Of a stretch of DNA of 8,227 nucleotides, positions 6,001-8,227 are shown piece by piece. The DNA is taken from NCBI GenBank assembly GCA_902802215.1, contig CADCLH010000081.1, forward strand, positions 1-8,227, read 5' to 3'. The notes under the pieces were generated by a model. That model saw nothing but the letters and a program-made list of their open reading frames with translations, was not told the DNA's origin and made no database searches. How positions within the stretch are numbered: the stretch's first letter is position 1; each line of letters starts with the position of its first letter. This DNA is from Oscillospiraceae bacterium. Lineage in GTDB: Bacteria > Bacillota > Clostridia > Oscillospirales > Oscillospiraceae. Made by a program: the position numbers and the translations under genes.

Positions 6001-6778
6001 GATCCGCGATCTCCACGTCACCTTTCACTCCACCGGCAAGGAGGCCGTGCGCGGCATCGATCTCACGCTCGCGCGCGGCGAGCGCCTCGGCCTCGTCGGC
6101 GAGTCCGGCTCCGGCAAGACCGTGACCGCCATGGCCCTGACCGGACTCATCGAGCGCAGCCTCGTCACCATGGAGGGGCAGGTCCTCTTTGACGGCCGGG
6201 ATCTGCTCAAATGCTCCCGCCGCGAGCTGCGCACCATCCACGGCCGCGACATCGGCGTCGTGTTTCAGGAGCCGATGCGCTCGCTCAACCCGCTCATGCG
6301 CGTCGGCGAGCAGATCGAGGAGCCGCTGCACATCCACACCGACAAGACGGACGACGAGTGCCGCCGTCTCGCGCTCGAGGTCATGGAGCAGGTCGGCCTG
6401 CCCGACGTGGAGGATACCTACCGGAAATACCCGCACCAGCTCTCCGGCGGGCAGCGGCAGCGCGCCGTCATCGCCTCGGCAATGATCACGCGCCCGAAGC
6501 TGCTGGTCTGCGACGAGCCGACCACCGCTCTCGACGTCACCGTGCAGAAGCAGATCCTGGAGCTGCTGCGCGCGCTGAGCGCGGAGAACGCCGTCGGCAT
6601 CCTGCTCATCAGCCACGACATGAAAGTCGTGCGCAGGCTCTGCGAGGACGTGGCCGTCATGTACAAGGGCCGCATCGTGGAGCGCGGCCCGACCGAAGAC
6701 GTCTTCCGGAATCCGCAGGACGCATACACAAAGCGGCTCATCGCCGCCATTCCCACGAGGAAACGCCATGGAACTTGA
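5984..6778 (+). CDS. ABC transporter ATP-binding protein, DppD/NikD type
   Basis: This 264-residue cytoplasmic ATPase has all nucleotide-binding motifs: Walker A GESGSGKT (39-46), Q-loop VVFQEPMRSLNPL, signature LSGGQ (153-157), Walker B LLVCDEP (173-179, with D177 and catalytic E178), D-loop TALD, and switch His211 in LLISHD. It stops soon after IAAIPTRK, so it lacks the C-terminal extension of about 60-80 residues found in typical DppD/OppD and resembles NikD (about 254) in size. The start is a GTG. Two are possible: 5984, with GAGGGG (5971-5976) seven bases upstream, and 5993, with the better GGGAGG (5979-5984) eight bases upstream. Choosing 5993 would shorten the protein by three residues and all numbers above by three. 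It overlaps the preceding permease by 17 nt (8 nt for the alternative). Confidence 0.92.
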   Translation: MSAVLEIRDLHVTFHSTGKEAVRGIDLTLARGERLGLVGESGSGKTVTAMALTGLIERSLVTMEGQVLFDGRDLLKCSRRELRTIHGRDIGVVFQEPMRSLNPLMRVGEQIEEPLHIHTDKTDDECRRLALEVMEQVGLPDVEDTYRKYPHQLSGGQRQRAVIASAMITRPKLLVCDEPTTALDVTVQKQILELLRALSAENAVGILLISHDMKVVRRLCEDVAVMYKGRIVERGPTEDVFRNPQDAYTKRLIAAIPTRKRHGT

Positions 6779-7511
6779 ACATGTGCTGGAGGTGGAGCAC
6801 CTCTCCGTCGTCTATCGGGACGCGACGATCTTCGGGAAAAAGAAGAGCTTTCAGGCGCTCGACGACGTGAGCTTTCACGTCGCCCGCGGCGAGATCCTCG
6901 GCCTTGTCGGGGAGTCCGGCTGCGGTAAGTCGACGCTCTCCAAGGCCATCCTCGGCATGCTCGACCGGGCGGAGGTGACGGGCGAGATCCGCCACTTCAC
7001 CAAGCGGCCGCAGATGATCTTTCAGGACCCCTTCGGCAGCCTCAACCCCGCCAAGACCGTCGGCTGGATCGTGGAGGAGCCGCTGCGCGCCTACGGCAAA
7101 TACGACGCCGCCGAGCGGAAGCGCCGCGTGCTCGACATGCTCGAGCGCGTGGGGCTGGGCCGCGCGCAGGCCGAGCTCCGGCCCGCCCAGCTCTCGGGCG
7201 GGCAGCGGCAGCGCGTCTCCATCGCCACCGCCCTGATCCAGCGCCCGCGCTTTCTGATCGCGGACGAGCCGGTCTCCGCCCTCGACGTTACCATCCAGGC
7301 CCAGATCCTCGATCTGCTGTGGGATCTGCGGCGGGACCTCGATCTGAGCTACCTGTTCATCAGTCACGACCTGAACGTCGTCTACTCCATCTGCGACCGC
7401 GTCATGGTCATGGAGAAGGGGCGCATCATCGAGCAGGGCACGGTCGACGAGGTCTACGACCATCCGCGGCAGGAGTACACGAAAAAGCTCCTGAGCGCCG
7501 TGCGCGATTGA
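6768..7511 (+). CDS. ABC transporter ATP-binding protein, DppF/NikE type
   Basis: This 247-residue protein is the second ATPase, expected to pair with the first as a heterodimer on the two permeases. Its motifs are complete: Walker A GESGCGKST (48-56), Q-loop MIFQDPFGSLNP (the form typical of the F/E subunits), signature LSGGQ (142-146), Walker B LIADEP with D166 and E167, SALD, and switch His200 in LFISHD. It ends shortly after YTKKLLSAV, without the longer C-terminal tail of many DppF proteins, and is close to NikE (about 268) in size. The ATG overlaps the preceding gene by 11 nt and has GAGGA (6757-6761) six bases upstream. No terminator follows; the promoter of the next gene overlaps the stop codon. 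Confidence 0.92.
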   Translation: MELEHVLEVEHLSVVYRDATIFGKKKSFQALDDVSFHVARGEILGLVGESGCGKSTLSKAILGMLDRAEVTGEIRHFTKRPQMIFQDPFGSLNPAKTVGWIVEEPLRAYGKYDAAERKRRVLDMLERVGLGRAQAELRPAQLSGGQRQRVSIATALIQRPRFLIADEPVSALDVTIQAQILDLLWDLRRDLDLSYLFISHDLNVVYSICDRVMVMEKGRIIEQGTVDEVYDHPRQEYTKKLLSAVRD

Positions 7512-7537
7512 CAGCGAAGGGGCGTTTCTGCTATCAT
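7508..7537 (+). promoter_or_regulatory. Promoter of moaA, overlapping the end of the ATPase gene
   Basis: A consensus TTGACA (7508-7513) is followed after 18 bases by TATCAT (7532-7537), and TG at 7529-7530 makes an extended -10 (TGCTATCAT). The -35 box includes the TGA stop codon (7509-7511) of the upstream ATPase gene. Transcription would start near 7544, leaving a leader of about 52 nt. Confidence 0.75.
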
Positions 7538-7548
7538 ATGACACACCG

Positions 7549-7570
7549 GGCCGGTCGCCAGCGATCGGCC
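7549..7570 (+). promoter_or_regulatory. Short leader hairpin upstream of moaA
   Basis: GGCCGGTCG (7549-7557) pairs with CGATCGGCC (7562-7570) around CCAG: nine pairs, one of them G-U. The stem begins about five bases after the predicted transcription start and ends 11 bases before the ribosome site (7582-7588). No T-run follows (next bases GTCTTAATCG), so it does not look like an efficient terminator. It could stabilise the 5' end or weakly attenuate read-through from the importer operon. Confidence 0.45.
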
Positions 7571-7595
7571 GTCTTAATCGCAAGGAGGAATCCGA

Positions 7596-8227
7596 ATGCT
7601 TGACAGCTTCGGCCGCGACATCACCTATCTGCGCGTCTCCGTGACGGAGCTGTGCAATCTCCGCTGCCGCTACTGCATGCCCGAGGAAGGCGTGTGCAAA
7701 AAGGCGCACGAGGAGATGCTCACCGAGGACGAGATGATCCTCGCCGTCCGGGCGGCCGCCTCGCTCGGCATCCGCAAGCTCCGCATCACCGGGGGCGAGC
7801 CGCTGGTCAAGAAGAACATCGTCTCGATCTGCCGCCGCGCCGCCGCGGTCGAGGGGATCGAGGAAGTGTGCATCACCACCAACGGGACACTGCTTCCCGC
7901 GCTGGCCCTTCCGCTGCGGGAGGCCGGGGTCCGGCGCATCAACATCAGCCTCGACACGCTGGACAGGGACAAGTTCCGCTACATCACCCGCCTCGGCGAG
8001 CTGGATCAGGCGCTGGCCGGGATCGACGCCGCCCTGGGCGCGGGCTTTGAGAAGATCAAGCTCAACGCCGTTCTGATCGGCGGCTTCAACGACGACGAGA
8101 TCCCGGCGCTGGCCGGGCTCACGCGGCGCTGGCCCGTGGACCTGCGCTTCATTGAGCTCATGCCCATGCTCGACGACGACAGCTTCGGCCCCGACGCCTA
8201 TCTGCCCTGCGGCGCCGTTCTCGAGCG
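7596..8227 (+). CDS. moaA: GTP 3',8-cyclase MoaA (molybdenum cofactor synthesis), 3' truncated by window end
   Basis: This radical S-adenosylmethionine enzyme performs the first committed step of molybdenum cofactor synthesis, rearranging GTP to 3',8-cyclo-GTP, which MoaC turns into cyclic pyranopterin phosphate. The first 210 codons are present, about two thirds of the usual 320-330. The start ATG has AAGGAGG (7582-7588) seven bases upstream. The N terminus reads MLDSFGRDITYLRVSVT, as in MoaA, followed by the radical-SAM cluster Cys20, Cys24 and Cys27 (CNLRCRYC). TGGEPL (65-70), TTNGTLL, the NISLDTLD segment, GGFNDDEI and FIELMPM all match the family. The residue after GEPLV is Lys72, where many MoaA proteins have Arg; this may be a mild variation. 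The second iron-sulfur cluster at the C terminus, the distinguishing MoaA feature, lies beyond the window. It has its own promoter and is not translationally coupled to the importer. Confidence 0.93.
   Translation, partial: MLDSFGRDITYLRVSVTELCNLRCRYCMPEEGVCKKAHEEMLTEDEMILAVRAAASLGIRKLRITGGEPLVKKNIVSICRRAAAVEGIEEVCITTNGTLLPALALPLREAGVRRINISLDTLDRDKFRYITRLGELDQALAGIDAALGAGFEKIKLNAVLIGGFNDDEIPALAGLTRRWPVDLRFIELMPMLDDDSFGPDAYLPCGAVLE

Noticed and set aside
7544..7595. Molybdenum cofactor riboswitch before moaA
   Set aside because: The leader is only about 50 nt with one short stem, much too small for the multi-stem Moco RNA motif.
1..8227. CRISPR arrays, tRNA or rRNA genes, transposases, toxin-antitoxin pairs or phage genes
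   Set aside because: I saw no regularly spaced repeats, RNA gene signatures, transposase motifs or phage proteins on either strand.

Overview
The window is one GC-rich stretch (two 60-base lines counted in the importer give 55% and 75%) with every recognisable gene on the + strand. Strong AGGAGG-type ribosome sites, extended -10 promoters and a lipoprotein-type solute-binding protein with no sign of an outer membrane suggest a high-GC Firmicute, perhaps a clostridial gut anaerobe of the Oscillospiraceae kind. That placement is inference; no rRNA or marker gene is present.

Layout. (1) 8-694: an AqpZ-type water channel, closed by a strong intrinsic terminator (714-746). (2) 801-2282: a TTGCAA/TATAAT promoter in an AT-rich 10-bp repeat, a leader of about 100 nt with a hairpin against the ribosome site, and a two-pass membrane diguanylate cyclase with an intact GGDEF motif but no RxxD inhibitory site. 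(3) 2340-2603: an 87-residue protein that is only an ATP-cone nucleotide-binding domain, closed by a 17-bp terminator hairpin (2611-2648). (4) 2676-7511: a promoter and a complete five-gene ABC importer of the peptide/nickel family: lipoprotein binding protein, two permeases, two ATPases. The last four genes are tightly packed or overlapping. (5) 7508-8227: a separate promoter overlapping the stop codon of the last ATPase gene, a small leader hairpin, and the first two thirds of moaA (GTP 3',8-cyclase, molybdenum cofactor synthesis), cut by the window end.

How it fits together. The importer is a self-contained uptake operon. Both ATPases are short and lack the C-terminal extension of typical Opp/Dpp ATPases, as in NikD/NikE, so a nickel or metal-chelate substrate is possible, but the sequence does not settle it. 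The adjacent moaA makes a metal-cofactor theme tempting, though it has its own promoter. The cyclase and the ATP-cone protein lie 57 nt apart with no terminator between them and may be co-transcribed.

I do not see an unmistakable new system. The points most worth a second look are the stand-alone ATP-cone protein behind a cyclase without an I-site, the repeat-embedded promoter and leader hairpin of that cyclase, and the unresolved substrate of the importer beside moaA.
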